A stretch of 24,889 nucleotides of DNA, taken from positions 1 to 24,889 of the forward strand of contig NWUY0304217373.1 of the NCBI GenBank assembly GCA_004151065.3, read 5' to 3'. Each line of letters begins with the position of its first letter. Position 1 is the first letter of the stretch. A program made the translations under genes and the position numbers. Source of the DNA: Larix sibirica. Taxonomy: Eukaryota > Streptophyta > Pinopsida > Pinales > Pinaceae. Shown here one piece after another: positions 1 to 10,383 of the stretch. Below the pieces are notes generated by a model that saw nothing but the letters and a program-made list of their open reading frames with translations, was not told the origin of the DNA and did not search any database.

Positions 1-1260
1 GTTTTGAATCACTAGTTATGTCATCTAAAAGTATGTTAGTTATATGTAATAACACTAGATTCGGTGTGAGTCGAAGGTTGAGGAGCTACGGGTGAGGCTT
101 TTCAATTAATCTATTTGTTCTTTGAACAAGTGGTAGTCAAATGGGTTTCAGTTTCCTCTAATGGCAGTGTAGTTGGTTCAAAGCTAGTAAGTCTATAAAA
201 AGAAGAGGAAGGTAGTAATGATTTATTCTGCACTTTGTTGTTTTGTATAGGGTTAGACCTTTCCTATAGAATACAAATACCATATAGAATAATATAAATA
301 AGGTAGCTGGCCGTATGTTTTTAGTGATAGAACAAGATGAAATATATAAAGGAGTCACTATTCTATTCTAAAGGTATAAATGGTGACAAATAAAGAGAAA
401 TACAAGGGATAAAAGGAAGTATGGAGTATTGGTCCTCCATATAGAATAATGGAGTCTCTTGTACTCTACCTAGTTTTATGCCTTATAAGGGAGATATGCA
501 TGGATTGTTAGGCCTGGTTTATAAAAAAATATCATCAAGAATCGATGTTATAAATACCTCAGGTAAGGTGTATCACGGGATCAATTTATATAATTATATA
601 AAAACCTGGGGTATAAGCAACAATCCCAGGCATACACCCACATTAAGGAAGGAATTTAGGCTAGGTTATAGCTTCATGTCGTCTCTGTTGTATAATATGT
701 TTTTGGAGCTTCTTTTTTGGAGCTTCTTCTTTTACTTTACTGAGACTCCTTAGTCAGAGTCATGGTGTTCATGGTCTTTCACAAACGCAGGACTCGCTAC
801 TCCTAGCATTTAACCTCTTACTTAGATATATAGTAGGGTTTATTTCTTATGGAGTAAGTTTATATTAAGAAAGTATATTTATTATATTAAGGTATTCTAT
901 AGTTATTAAATTAAGTATTAGTAAATTAGGAAGGTCTTATTAATAGTAGTCTTTGTAACTAAAGGTTTCTCTCTCATAGTTGAGTTGGAGAGTAGGGTTT
1001 ATGCCTTTAACAAGGAAGGAGTTCTTTCTCCTATATTAGTTGGGTATACCCCCTTTGAGTAGGTTTATTGAGCTTTAATTATTATAAAGGTCTTAGGAAA
1101 TATAAATTAGATAGGTTCTCTTATTTATAATTTGAGATTGGTAAGAAGGGATTAGGTAAGCTTATACTAAATAGGTATTAAATAGGTTTAATTCTTGCTA
1201 TATTATTTATTGATATAATCCATAGGAACCTCATTAGGTCTTAGAAAGCTATCAGTCTAC
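1..1260. other. AT-rich spacer, no gene recognised
   Basis: I see no credible gene. The only sizeable open frame is a 91-codon plus-strand frame at 478-753. It has no recognisable motif, ends in an aromatic-rich tail and has no conserved neighbour, so I treat it as chance. Two small structures are visible. A 6-bp inverted repeat, CCTGGG/CCCAGG at 605-610 and 625-630, follows a TATA-rich stretch. The word GAAGGTTGAGGA at 73-84 recurs exactly at 7755-7766, and GGTTGAGGAGCT at 77-88 recurs at 6767-6778. The shared words suggest both flanks hold remains of the same dispersed repeat. The rest is TA-rich with stops in all frames. Confidence 0.5.
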
Positions 1261-3500
1261 ATAACCATGTTTATTAAGATAAGGAGGCCAACAAACAAGT
1301 GAGACATGGCCCAACATTTGAGGTTGCCGTTAGCTGATATCCTGGCTGAAGCATCAATCTGCCAGATTGCGCGGTCGGTAATGGACCTTTGACCAAAAGA
1401 AATAAGCCATCATATCTAGGAAAGGTAGCAAACGAGAGAGACGGTCTACGTACCAACGATACAATATAATAAAAATGGGATAGGGCGTAGTGACATGGTC
1501 TAAAAAAGAGAATGTATCACTCACATAGCGACATTTGAATACCAGGTAAGGCGCATAAGCAAAAAGAAAGCAAGCAATAGCCGAAGTAGAGTAAATTGTT
1601 CGACCTTACTCAAGGGATTGCACAAGCAAAAAGCCCCATTGTAGTGGGATCCCCCCTCCCTCCCGTTGAATGGATTTACAAAAGTATGCCAACAAAGAAC
1701 GGGCCGTCAGGAAACAAAGAGAAGAGCTGCTAGGACGAAGATAAACTCGATGAGGGAAAGCTTGGTTCATGCGTGAGAGCCCTTGATCCTAACCCTTGGA
1801 AGCGTCAAAGGCTCGACTCAACGTAGAGGCACCAGTTATCTGTTCGGCCGGAGTGGACCAAACGAGGACTGACGAGTTTATAAGGTCATCAGGACGTGAA
1901 GCTTTACAAGCCATCAACAGAATGTCTCAATTCGCTTTCGTCATCATATGCGGTGGAATCCATAAACCTGGGGTCTAAGCAATCTCTATCGGTACTTCGG
2001 GAATGAAGACAATAGTAGAGCATACCATGATTAGAAGATTATCCTCATTTGCATCTAAAGACACATGACATGTATTTCCTCTCCCTCCACTGTCGGTCGA
2101 ACCAAGCGAAGAAAGAGAAGAAGGGCGTGCCTAACGTAGTCCGCCGAGCTCCTGCTCATTGCTCAAGCTACAACCGGCAAACGCGTTCCGGAAAATCAAG
2201 GTTATTATCCTACTGGCCTTCGCTTCTTGCTTTCCTCTTTTCTGTCCCTGTCTTGACTCATTCTTTCCCAGCTAATAGAATGGATAGATTCACATCGCTT
2301 TATTCACTTTCTTCTTCGGATAGGTGTCAACTATTATTTCAGCAAGAGAATTAGGTGCTTCAGAGCAAGAAAAAGAAGTCAGTTAAAAAGAAGAGATATC
2401 TCCATTCCTCTCTCCCCGGTAAAGACCAAAAGAAAGGCGGGAAAATCTGTGCTAAGAAGGATAGAAAGCAAGACGAAGAATTATATACCGCTTCCTTACC
2501 TTCGGCTGGCATTGAGGAGTAGTGTGCTCCAATCGTCTATGGGACTATACTTTAGCTAAATTATTAAAGAGGCAATTTGCACTTAAAGTCGTTAAATCAG
2601 GCTTCGGACAAGCGCCAGCGAGAAGCAAGTTCGGCTTTCGAGCCAGTTAGCGGGAGACTCCTTTGATTTGGTCGCTTACCCCCTTCTCCTTTCAGTATTT
2701 CCGAGTCAGCGGAAGCACACTGGTTCTAGTAAAGAAGTTGAGATTCTAGCCATAGCTTCCATTTCCTATATTTGAAAGAGGACCTCCCTTGTTCTTTCTA
2801 CTCTGATTGATAGACGGAACTCTACCTCACAACAAGCCTCCCAAACTAGGAGACCACCGCGAAAAAATCCTTTATGACGAGCTATTCGAACTATGCCCAT
2901 CCGAGACAAGCCTGCTCAGCCAATTCTTCCTCCTTTTCCGAGGAAGCATGGTCAAGAAATACTTTGACTTACTTTCAGGATGGAATTAAAGCAAGAAGAC
3001 GGGCGTTAGCCGATGAGCAAGAGTGAGTCCTTCAGTTCCGGCTTTTTAAACCACTTTGTGTTGAAGGTGAGTCAATCTTCTTCCAAATTACCAAGCCGAA
3101 GAAGACGAAAATACGGGCGTGGGCCAGAACGAGGCTTAGTCTGGTTTTCTTCGAGACCAAAATTAGTCCCTTTCTCTGTGCTGTACTAGCTCTCTTTATT
3201 TTGCTACCTCTACCTTCATCACTACGCTAACGCTTGAGGCAACATCCCTTTGGTAAACTACTTTCTCTCTCATGATAGTTTGGCCAGAATCCATCGGTAG
3301 ATTGGGTAGGACAGTCCGAAGATGAAGTCGGAACATTTGTGAAAGTGGGGTACCTGGATAAGTCAGTTCAGTGGACATATTCCCTTATTCCCTTTATCCG
3401 TCTTTATAACTATGAATCTACTCAAGGAGGCAATGAAGCCGGAAAAGCGCTCTATACTTCCACTTCTTCAAAGCTTATTTATCCAAATTAAACCATCACT
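1261..3500. other. Plant-mitochondrial-type intergenic sequence
   Basis: Base composition rises towards about 45% GC and the texture changes from TA-rich to alternating purine-rich (GAAGAAAGAGAAG-like) and pyrimidine-rich (CTTTCCTCTTTTC-like) runs, with a C-rich tract near 1650-1665. This is what plant mitochondrial spacers typically look like. Open frames at 1796-1978, 2049-2354 (101 codons) and 2807-2989 begin with ATG, but none shows a domain, membrane pattern or motif I recognise. I looked for tRNA arms, rRNA helices and a group II intron domain V hairpin and saw none. The mitochondrial assignment is an inference from texture, not from a gene. Confidence 0.45.
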
Positions 3501-4640
3501 ACCATTTTTTTTCACTAAGGCCTAGGAGAGCACTCAATAGGATACCTTCATTGCTTAGCTCCGCATCAGAGGCAGAACCTGCCTTTCATAAGCTAGGTGG
3601 GGTCCTTAAGGCAATCCCACTTACCCTCTTTTGCACTCACGCCTCTCTACTACGTTTAGCAAACAGAGATAAGGTGCTTATCTACTCAGAGAGGCCGCGC
3701 ATCAGATATATAAATTCTAATAGATATTTTATTTATAATTATTTCTATTCACGGGCATCATAGAGACGTATTGCGCTATTCTATTTCTACTCTAGTACTC
3801 TAGGAGAGAGTTAGTTATTATAATACACTTAGATCAAAAATAGATGGACCATGAGCAAAGCACTTGAAAGGAAATACACCATGGAATTCTTGCAATGGTG
3901 GCAGTCTTAATTAATCAATAGTATATAGAAGGCCAACCAGGTTCAGCGCTTCCAGACCCATCCTATTTTTGTTTTTGGGGGTCAGGGATATTCTTTAGAC
4001 TCTCACCTTTAGGATTAGATTTTCTTCAACCCTCATCTTTAGTTTCTTCTTCTTCGGCAACCCACCTCACATTTAGTGGAATATCCGACGGGACTATTCT
4101 GAATAACCTTATGCCGATCGGGCGGGCTTTAGAGAATAGACTTCTTTTTTATCTTCTAACGAAGCCAGAACCTTGGGGCTTAATGTGCTCGAGAAAGGGG
4201 ATGCTTTTACAGACAGACTGAGAGTTACAACCCCTATCAACAGCAACAGCCCTTTCTTTTTACCCAGACCTGAGAGCTAATTTCTTTTTATTTATTTGGT
4301 TGGAAAAGGAAGGATGGGTTAGACAGGCTTACTTTTTTAAGGTTCTGGCCTATCACCAGACCGATGGTGCAACGATACATCCCCGGACAGAAGGACAAGC
4401 TTGAGGTAAGACAGACCTGCGTATCCTGATAGTTTGAATATAACCATGTTTGGCCTTCATCGCCTCTATATTTTAATTGACATAAAAACACATTGTTTTG
4501 CTAGGGTTACTCTTAAAATTAACCTTGTGCTTCATTGCTAAACCCTAGTAATCCTATTTAGGGACTCCTCCCTTGAGCTAGAGAAGAGCTAGTCTAAAGA
4601 GAGTATAAGAGGGTTAGGTGTGGTTACATTGGCCCCCCTC
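3500..4640. other. Spacer, no gene recognised
   Basis: This is a mixed stretch moving from mitochondrial-type texture back to AT-rich sequence. Short open frames at 3551-3763 (plus) and 4288-4491 (minus) have no motif I can name. No RNA gene or clear repeat is visible. Confidence 0.4.
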
Positions 4641-4761
4641 TTAGTTATCCATAAGCCATCATTGGTTTTAGGGATTTCAATCTAAAGATGGTGGTTTTTT
4701 TGGTAATAGGACGCAAATAAACTAGAAAATAGGGGAACTCCAATAACAAGGGATAGTGCTA

Positions 4762-4928
4762 TTGCCCCCGATCCTTTGGATTAAAATCTGTTGTCCATGA
4801 CTGAACGTAAACCAAAGAACCTGCAATATTCCAAGTCCCTAATTGCAAAACTTGCCTCCCTGCAGCTTTATTATTTAACAAAAGGCTAAAAGTTTTACCA
4901 TTTATCCAATTATGAAAAAGTGATTTTC
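4762..4928 (-). pseudogene. DUF4283-type fragment (LINE ORF1 / zinc-knuckle family)
   Basis: On the minus strand an open segment runs from a stop at about 4928 to a stop at 4762. Its core reads L-G-T-W-N-I-A-G (4819-4839), followed by ...VQSWTTDFNP. That is the pattern of the DUF4283 domain of plant LINE ORF1 and related zinc-knuckle proteins, where a G-P-W-x-(I/F)-x-(G/N) turn is followed by a strand ending in W-x-x-x-F-(D/N)-P. Only about 55 residues remain, with no start codon, no downstream zinc knuckle and a stop straight after the core. It is therefore a fragment of a degenerate non-LTR element or of a gene derived from one. Traces of the family's following strand may continue towards 4650 after frame changes. 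The assignment rests on this one motif. Confidence 0.5.
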
Positions 4929-5237
4929 ACTTTTTTGTGCTTTCCTATTTTAATGCGGATCATGGGATTCATGTGACCAGGTTTCGATTGTTGAGCGATA
5001 AACGTGTGGGGATGATTCTCTGCATTGTTCATCGACGTGATCGGTGTGGGATTTTTGGGGTCATTATTAGTGAGGAGGAGCTATATAACTATGTCTTCAT
5101 GCTACTCTTCTTATTCTCGACCAGCCGTGGCAGAAGTGTAGGTAGCTACCTCGCTAGGTATATTAGGACCAACAAATCTTCTAAACATTCCTACCAATAT
5201 TTCCAACATATTACTACAGTGATGCTTAAGTTATTAT

Positions 5238-5267
5238 TTATTCAATGAGGATGAATTCAGAAGACAT
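5238..5267 (-). other. Possible remnant of retroelement gag start
   Basis: On the minus strand, 20 bases past the primer binding site, an ATG at 5267 begins a nine-codon frame (M-S-S-E-F...) that stops at 5238. An ATG at this distance from the primer binding site is where gag starts in many plant LTR retrotransposons. The frame is dead after nine codons, and nothing gag-like follows that I can recognise. Confidence 0.25.
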
Positions 5268-5287
5268 TGTGGGTAGACAAATAAATG

Positions 5288-5299
5288 GCTCTAATACCA
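5288..5299 (-). promoter_or_regulatory. Primer binding site, Met-initiator type
   Basis: Read on the minus strand this is TGGTATTAGAGC. It differs at one base from TGGTATCAGAGC, the primer binding site complementary to the 3' end of initiator methionine tRNA used by many plant LTR retrotransposons. It lies directly after an LTR-like tail, as expected. Confidence 0.6.
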
Positions 5300-5317
5300 C
5301 TTGTCTAATACCACTTG
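5290..5317. repeat. 14-bp tandem duplication over LTR/primer-site junction
   Basis: TCTAATACCACTTG occurs twice head to tail at 5290-5303 and 5304-5317 without mismatch. On the minus strand the LTR end and primer binding site therefore appear doubled, so the exact LTR boundary cannot be set. Confidence 0.8.
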
Positions 5318-5440
5318 GAGTAAAACCAGTGATACTTTATATCTCAATTTATTATTCCAGTCTGGATTACAATAATGAATGACTTACATTATATAGGGCC
5401 TTAGTGAAGAGACACAACTCTTAACAACCCTCATTACATG
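5304..5440 (-). repeat. LTR fragment (3' part)
   Basis: On the minus strand this holds the usual marks of the downstream part of a plant LTR in order: a TATA-like CTATATAATG (5387-5396), an AATAAA-like signal about 40 bases further on, then the junction with the primer binding site. The upstream LTR end is not clearly visible; a TGTTAAGAG word near 5420 may be close to it. The LTR points away from the plus-strand integrase that begins at 5446, so the two are not parts of one intact element. Confidence 0.5.
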
Positions 5441-5445
5441 AAATA

Positions 5446-6067
5446 ATGATAATATTTTTATTAAAATTAGTTATATTACAATCATATTTCAAGTATTGCT
5501 GGACATTTTCACATTGGAAAAATAGTAACAAATTGACAGAGGTTTATTGGCTAAAGATGCATAAGCAAGTTTCTAAGCTCATACACAACTACGTGATATG
5601 TAGTACTAGTAAACCTAGCAATAGAAAACTCATACTTTATATACCTATGCCGGTCCCTAGTAGACCATGGTAAAGTATCTCTATGGATTTTTTCGAAGGA
5701 GTACCAATGAAAGAGTGAGGACAATATTATTTATTTGTAGTCATGTATAGATTAAACACAATGTGTGTGCTTATTCTGTCCAAGAAGACCAGTAAAGGTC
5801 ATGAAGTAGCTTAATTATCTTAACACAAATGTATCTGTGTATTTTGGGCTACCTACATTGATTGTATTTTATTGAGACTCCATATTGTTGGAGACTTTTT
5901 GGACAACATTGTGGGAAAGAAAGGACATGAAACAGAAGTACTCTACAGCTTTCCATCCCCATATAGATGGGTAGATAGAAGTGGTGAATAGGAATTATGG
6001 TGCAGTTGTTTAAAGGATATAATAAAAAGTATTTGAATATTTGGGGGTTAGAAGGAGCTGTCCCAAC
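5446..6067 (+). pseudogene. Ty3/gypsy retrotransposon integrase, broken
   Basis: Integrase inserts retroelement cDNA into the host genome. Across three shifting plus-strand frames I can follow, in order: a zinc-finger half (GHF-like, then Y-V-I-C-S-T-S-K-P-S-N at about 5590-5625); the linker P-V-P-S-R-P-W (5650-5670); the start of the catalytic core, S-I-S-M-D-F (5675-5692), with the first catalytic Asp; F-W-T-T-L-W (about 5897-5914); and S-T-A-F-H-P followed by I-E-V-V-N-R (about 5943-5995), with the catalytic Glu. The order and spacing fit plant Ty3/gypsy integrases closely. Damage: the first Cys of the second zinc pair is Tyr, the second catalytic Asp region has a stop and is changed, and there are several stops and at least two frameshifts. 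No RNase H precedes it; an inverted LTR fragment does. It is a fossil with no function. Confidence 0.85.
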
Positions 6068-6185
6068 TTGGTAAGCTTATAATAAGTAGTACTCTATGGG
6101 AAGCTTATAGTTATTAATTCCAGCTTTAATAGAATATCTATCTATCAAGATAAGCGGAAGTATCTCGTTTCTTTCCAGCTTAGAG

Positions 6186-6235
6186 AGAATATAATATATG
6201 TAATAGGCTTTTCTCGGGGGCTTGGGGATCGCCCC
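6186..6235. repeat. Dispersed repeat module, copy 1 (18-mer plus G/C hairpin)
   Basis: AGAATATAATATATGTAA (6186-6203) is followed 12 bases later by a hairpin with a GGGG/CCCC stem. The word AGTCTAACCAA lies just after it. The same three parts recur in copy 2 at 6807-6868, though in a different order. Confidence 0.65.
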
Positions 6236-6806
6236 AAACAGTCTAACCAATCCAATAATTATATATATACCTCGTAAGTAAAGGTAAGAAGAGTGAAGAT
6301 CTCCGGCCAGCTATTAAATAATAATATATATATCTGTATTAAGCTATGAATTAATCTATAAGTCCAGCTATGAAGAGTAAATCATCGTATAAGAACCTAT
6401 CTATGTTGAAGACAGTCCAAAGTATAACCCAACCTTGACCATGTTACCCCCGTCGGTCGCTTCACGTGCGTCGCTCCGGTGTAGCTGAGTCTATAAAGTT
6501 CTTCGCTGTTAAAAAAGATATGAAATAGAACCCAAATATGTTACACTAAAACCAATAGGAAATGACAGATTGCTCTGATTTATACGATGCACTCTTCGAT
6601 GATTTAATGATGTCTGATGTCTTGATGTCTTAGATGATTAGTTCTGTGATTCCATTCGTAAATATTAGATATGTCATTTATATAATGGGATTTTTGTTGG
6701 CTTTCCTCGTTTAAAGATACAGAGTATAATGTTTAAAGAGAGAGAATATAATGTCTGGTAGTTCAGGGTTGAGGAGCTCCTAGTCTAACCAAGGCAGTAT
6801 AAATAA

Positions 6807-6868
6807 AGAATATAATATATGTAACATGGGGATTCATGGTTATTGTTGGGGGTTTGCGGTTCTCCCCA
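6807..6868. repeat. Dispersed repeat module, copy 2
   Basis: The same 18-mer as at 6186 occurs at 6807-6824 with no mismatch, followed by GGGGGTTTGCGGTTCTCCCC-like sequence. AGTCTAACCAA lies just upstream (about 6782-6792) rather than downstream. Confidence 0.65.
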
Positions 6869-7077
6869 GTGATCGATAGAAACCAAATCCCTTTTTACCT
6901 TTCTAAGAATGAACCAATGTTCCTAATAATGTTGTCTTCATGAATATAACTAAGCTCACCTTGTTATCTGTAAATGAACCTATGATGCTTGTTGCTAATT
7001 AAACCTAATTCACATAGAAAAAAGAGATGTGGTATTTCCTCCTTCAATCCCTTGGTAATTGAAATATACAAAACCAT

Positions 7078-7181
7078 GATGCAAAGTCCTAACTCATAAC
7101 CTTCTTAACAGAGAAAGAACAGAACTCTTAACGATGCAAAGTCCTACTTATTTTAAGAGAAAGAACCGATGCTATGTCCTA
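7078..7181. repeat. Degenerate tandem repeat
   Basis: GATGCAAAGTCCTA occurs at 7078-7091 and 7133-7146, and a variant GATGCTATGTCCTA at 7168-7181. GAGAAAGAAC follows within the first two units (7111-7120 and 7157-7166). Spacings are 55 and 35 bases, so the units differ by internal deletion. Confidence 0.75.
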
Positions 7182-7784
7182 ATTAAACTTCTAATGAAAG
7201 TGCTAATTCTTTCTAACAAACAATGCGGCTATTGACTGATGAGATAACTTTCTAGGATTGGTTAGAAATATTGCTTGTTTCAATCCTATAGGATATCCCA
7301 CCATTGATAAGAATTCTAGTTGCCCGGTTCTCCGGTGTTTAAACCAGAAGGTGGATGAACCCTGATTGAATCCCTTGTAAATACCTCTCTAATGAGAATG
7401 TCAATAATGTTATGGTGGAAGCCTTGTAGTTGATGGTGGGATAACCCTAGTTGTCTCTTACTGTCTAATATTGGTGAATAATGAGTACTAGTTGTCCCGG
7501 TCTGAAGAATTCCCCAAGAACATATATTGAAGCCACAAGATATAGAATACAAATCCAATATGCTAATTAAACTATGACTAGCTCGGAGGAATGGGTGCTT
7601 TTACTAATAAAATCCCTCGGCCTCCTGTAGTCAACCGAGTGGCTCCGCCCCTGTTTCAGCCCTTTTTCTGGCTCTCTGAAGGTTCCAGTACTGAAGCTAG
7701 TATTATCGTTGAATTATGTTAGGTCTTCTTGGTTGGTTCATTAATATAGTTCCTGAAGGTTGAGGAATTATATCTTCGTTCCTT

Positions 7785-7830
7785 ATAGATATACGCCCTT
7801 CCTTCTAATAGATATATGCCCTTCCTTCTC
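7785..7830. repeat. 23-bp tandem repeat, two copies
   Basis: ATAGATATACGCCCTTCC... occupies 7785-7807 and a copy with two base differences occupies 7808-7830. The near identity suggests a recent slippage duplication. Confidence 0.85.
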
Positions 7831-9059
7831 TGCGTTAAGGAAAGTATGTTCGATGCCTTCTTGTGCGAGGGGTTGTGTTTTCCGACGTAAGAGTCTTGTA
7901 TATTGAGTAAGAAATTCCTTCCCGTCACTTTGTATAGGTAAGTATCTTTGATTCCTGTTGTTTTGCTTGTTGTTGACTAAGAATTACTAGTAAGCTAGGT
8001 TTAGTTCTAAGAGTTAAGTCTAGCTTTTGTTTTCCTAGTGTATTCCAGGAGTTTCCTAATAATTGTGATAAGGGAAAGATTTATGTGATAAGTAACTAAG
8101 GGTTGTAGGAATCGAAAGTATAGTCAGGGTAGGTTTTTTGTTAAAAAGCCTAGTAAAGTGTTTCAGATTGTGTTTGGGGTTGGTTGTGTCGTCCTAAGTA
8201 AAAGAATCTTAGGTAAGTTAGATAAAGAAGCAAGTGAGCCCTTCAACCAGCGAAAATGGGTGGGCAACTAAAATTCTTTTATTTATCCAACATTGTTGGT
8301 GATGATGGTACTGGGAATGCAAAATTGATAGATAAGGTGATAATGGATGAAGTGGGCTATTACATTGCTTGAAATGCTGACAAGGGGTATGGCCTCGACC
8401 CATTTTGTAAAGTAAGAAGTTGCTGTTACGATGAACTTATGCTTGTCGGAGGACAGAGGAGAAATTGCTACAATGGAGTCTAAACCCCATATAGAGAAAG
8501 GCCAGGGTGACTACTCAAATTAAGGCTTACCACTAGTCAATTTGACTGCTAATGAATTGGTGTAATCATAACGTTGACTAGAGCCTGAATAGCCAGGTTA
8601 TAGAAAGCACTATTAACCTAGTATATAAGCTTTGTACTCTTTTATCTAATAAATAATAACACTGTCGTAATTTATGGAGTCCTATGTATTAAGACAACAT
8701 GGTATCAACTATGTAATAGTTCTGCTCTTTGTACCAAGTCATAGTATAAGACCAATAGGTGCTTAAGCATATTGCTAGCTCTGAATACATGACGGTCTAC
8801 TCTTCGTACTATTATTTATGGCTCTGGTATCATAATAACCCTGTAACAATGGCCAAATTATATATGCTTGAGCTGTTACTCTGGTTATAATTGAAATATC
8901 AGGGCGTAGAGTAATAGTCAGAAAGATGAAATAATACGTACTTGTAATACTTAGAGCTCGTAGTTATGAGTAAAGCATAAAGCTAGCTAGTAAATATGCA
9001 AACTAATTATATATGTGTAGTATTAATATGTTGACTCGTGCTTACTCTAAGCTTGTTTC

Positions 9060-9074
9060 ATGGTTCGAATCCAT
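9060..9074 (+). other. tRNA T-arm-like hairpin
   Basis: ATGG-TTCGAAT-CCAT forms a 4-bp stem on a canonical seven-base T loop. I could not fit a D arm, anticodon arm or acceptor stem around it, so it is at most a tRNA remnant. Confidence 0.3.
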
Positions 9075-10322
9075 AGCATAAACTAATTCTTTTTAGAGCT
9101 CTTTATTCATGTGGAAGCAAGAGATAAAAGCATATCCTGTGACTCTAATATTATGGTACTTAATAGAGTTACACCAGCTCAATAAATTGGACTTATAACG
9201 TATCTGTTAAATAAGTAGTAAAGCTCTATTACAAGGCACTATGGTTTACGGCGTGGTGGTAAATGAAAAATCGCCTAATTCATACATAGTTTAACCAGGC
9301 TTCTGATATGAATAGTTACAACATAATACTCATTTTACTACTTAGAGTTAGAGTGCCACAGGCTACTCATGATTATGTATTTGCTCATCATACTATGTAT
9401 TACTGTAAGATTACTCAGTTAAGAAGCTCTTATCCTAATAAAGTAGAAGCACTATGATATATAGCTCTTTATGCAGGCTTAATTCTGTCTTGTAATGCTA
9501 TGTTTTAGCAATTACATCATGATAGGGTTAATGTAAGAGCTACTAGTGAGAATCCACTTATACCACGAGCTTAATTACTACAAAGCCCTTTCTACTTTAG
9601 TTCATGTTATTACACCTAAGAGCAGGATAGTAACTATGGAGTATAAGCTAGTAAGTGCTATGATTTATATGGTCATAGTATTAATATTCCACATGGGTCT
9701 ACCGCGGTCTTCCAAGAGGAAACTACTGATATACAGCTTAATACCTGGTTCATACGTAGATTGAGCTTAGTACTAGTTAATACTTAGCAGTACAGGGTTA
9801 ATACAGTATACAATGGCACTAACTAGTATATCATCAGTAAGCAGCTTAGTTATGCGGATCTCAGATTAACCTTTTTCATGGTACTCAATGGTCCACATGG
9901 CTCTATGCATATGCTGAACTCCAGAGTGTATTATGAGCCTTAGTACTAACCATCTTGAAATCACCTAAGCAGCTTAATTTACATGAATTGCTATACTTTC
10001 AGGTAATTCATGAGCTGGACAACGGGTGCACGGTGTAAGTCAATGGCAGCTTAAAGATAATGGTGGGAATCAACGTCGTGCTTTCTTGGTGTACATGACT
10101 AAGCCAAACTAAGTACTCTTGAGCATACTTAATGGTTACCAGAATAATACACGTGATCCCGAGCATGATTAGCCGTTTGTGAACTATGTCGAGCATGTAA
10201 TACTCGAATACGCAGGTAAAGACCTGATTCTATGATATATACAAGTGTGTCTACATTAACTAGACTCAATCCTGATGCTGTTAGATAAATATAGTAACGA
10301 GCAATCTGATAAAATAAAGCCA

Positions 10323-10383
10323 GTACGACTCGAACGTACTAATTACAGTTTCAATCTGTAAACCTCTGAATAAGTAGCTAAGT
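10323..10383 (-). other. tRNA-like fossil: T, anticodon and D stems, no acceptor
   Basis: On the minus strand GTACG-TTCGAGT-CGTAC (10323-10339) makes a perfect 5-bp T stem with a canonical loop. Four bases before it, TTACAG-ATTGAAA-CTGTAA (10343-10361) makes a 6-bp stem on a seven-base loop with U33 in place and TGA at the anticodon positions. A 4-bp D stem (10362-10365 with 10380-10383, one G-T pair) is possible. The acceptor strands do not pair and the D loop lacks the conserved GG. A TGA (serine) anticodon would normally come with a long variable arm, which is absent. I read it as a decayed or chance tRNA-like structure, not a working gene. Confidence 0.35.

Larger units (their letters stand above)
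6068..8400. other. AT-rich spacer with small repeat families
   Basis: No gene is recognised. Short open frames at 7316-7558, 7719-7928 and 8218-8403 (all minus) have no motif I can name. The stretch holds several repeats listed separately: a word-plus-hairpin module at 6186 and 6807, a degenerate repeat at 7078-7181 and a 23-bp tandem pair at 7785-7830. A GC-rich patch with CG-rich words lies at about 6440-6490. The repeated GGGGG...CCCC hairpins resemble those seen in some plant LTRs, so part of this may be LTR debris. Confidence 0.45.

Noticed and set aside
478-753. 91-codon plus-strand open frame
   Set aside because: No recognisable motif in an AT-rich region, and the tail is an artefact of repeated CTTCTTTT words.
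2049-2354. 101-codon open frame with a hydrophobic stretch
   Set aside because: The hydrophobic part comes from a pyrimidine-rich tract typical of plant mitochondrial spacers. No family recognised.
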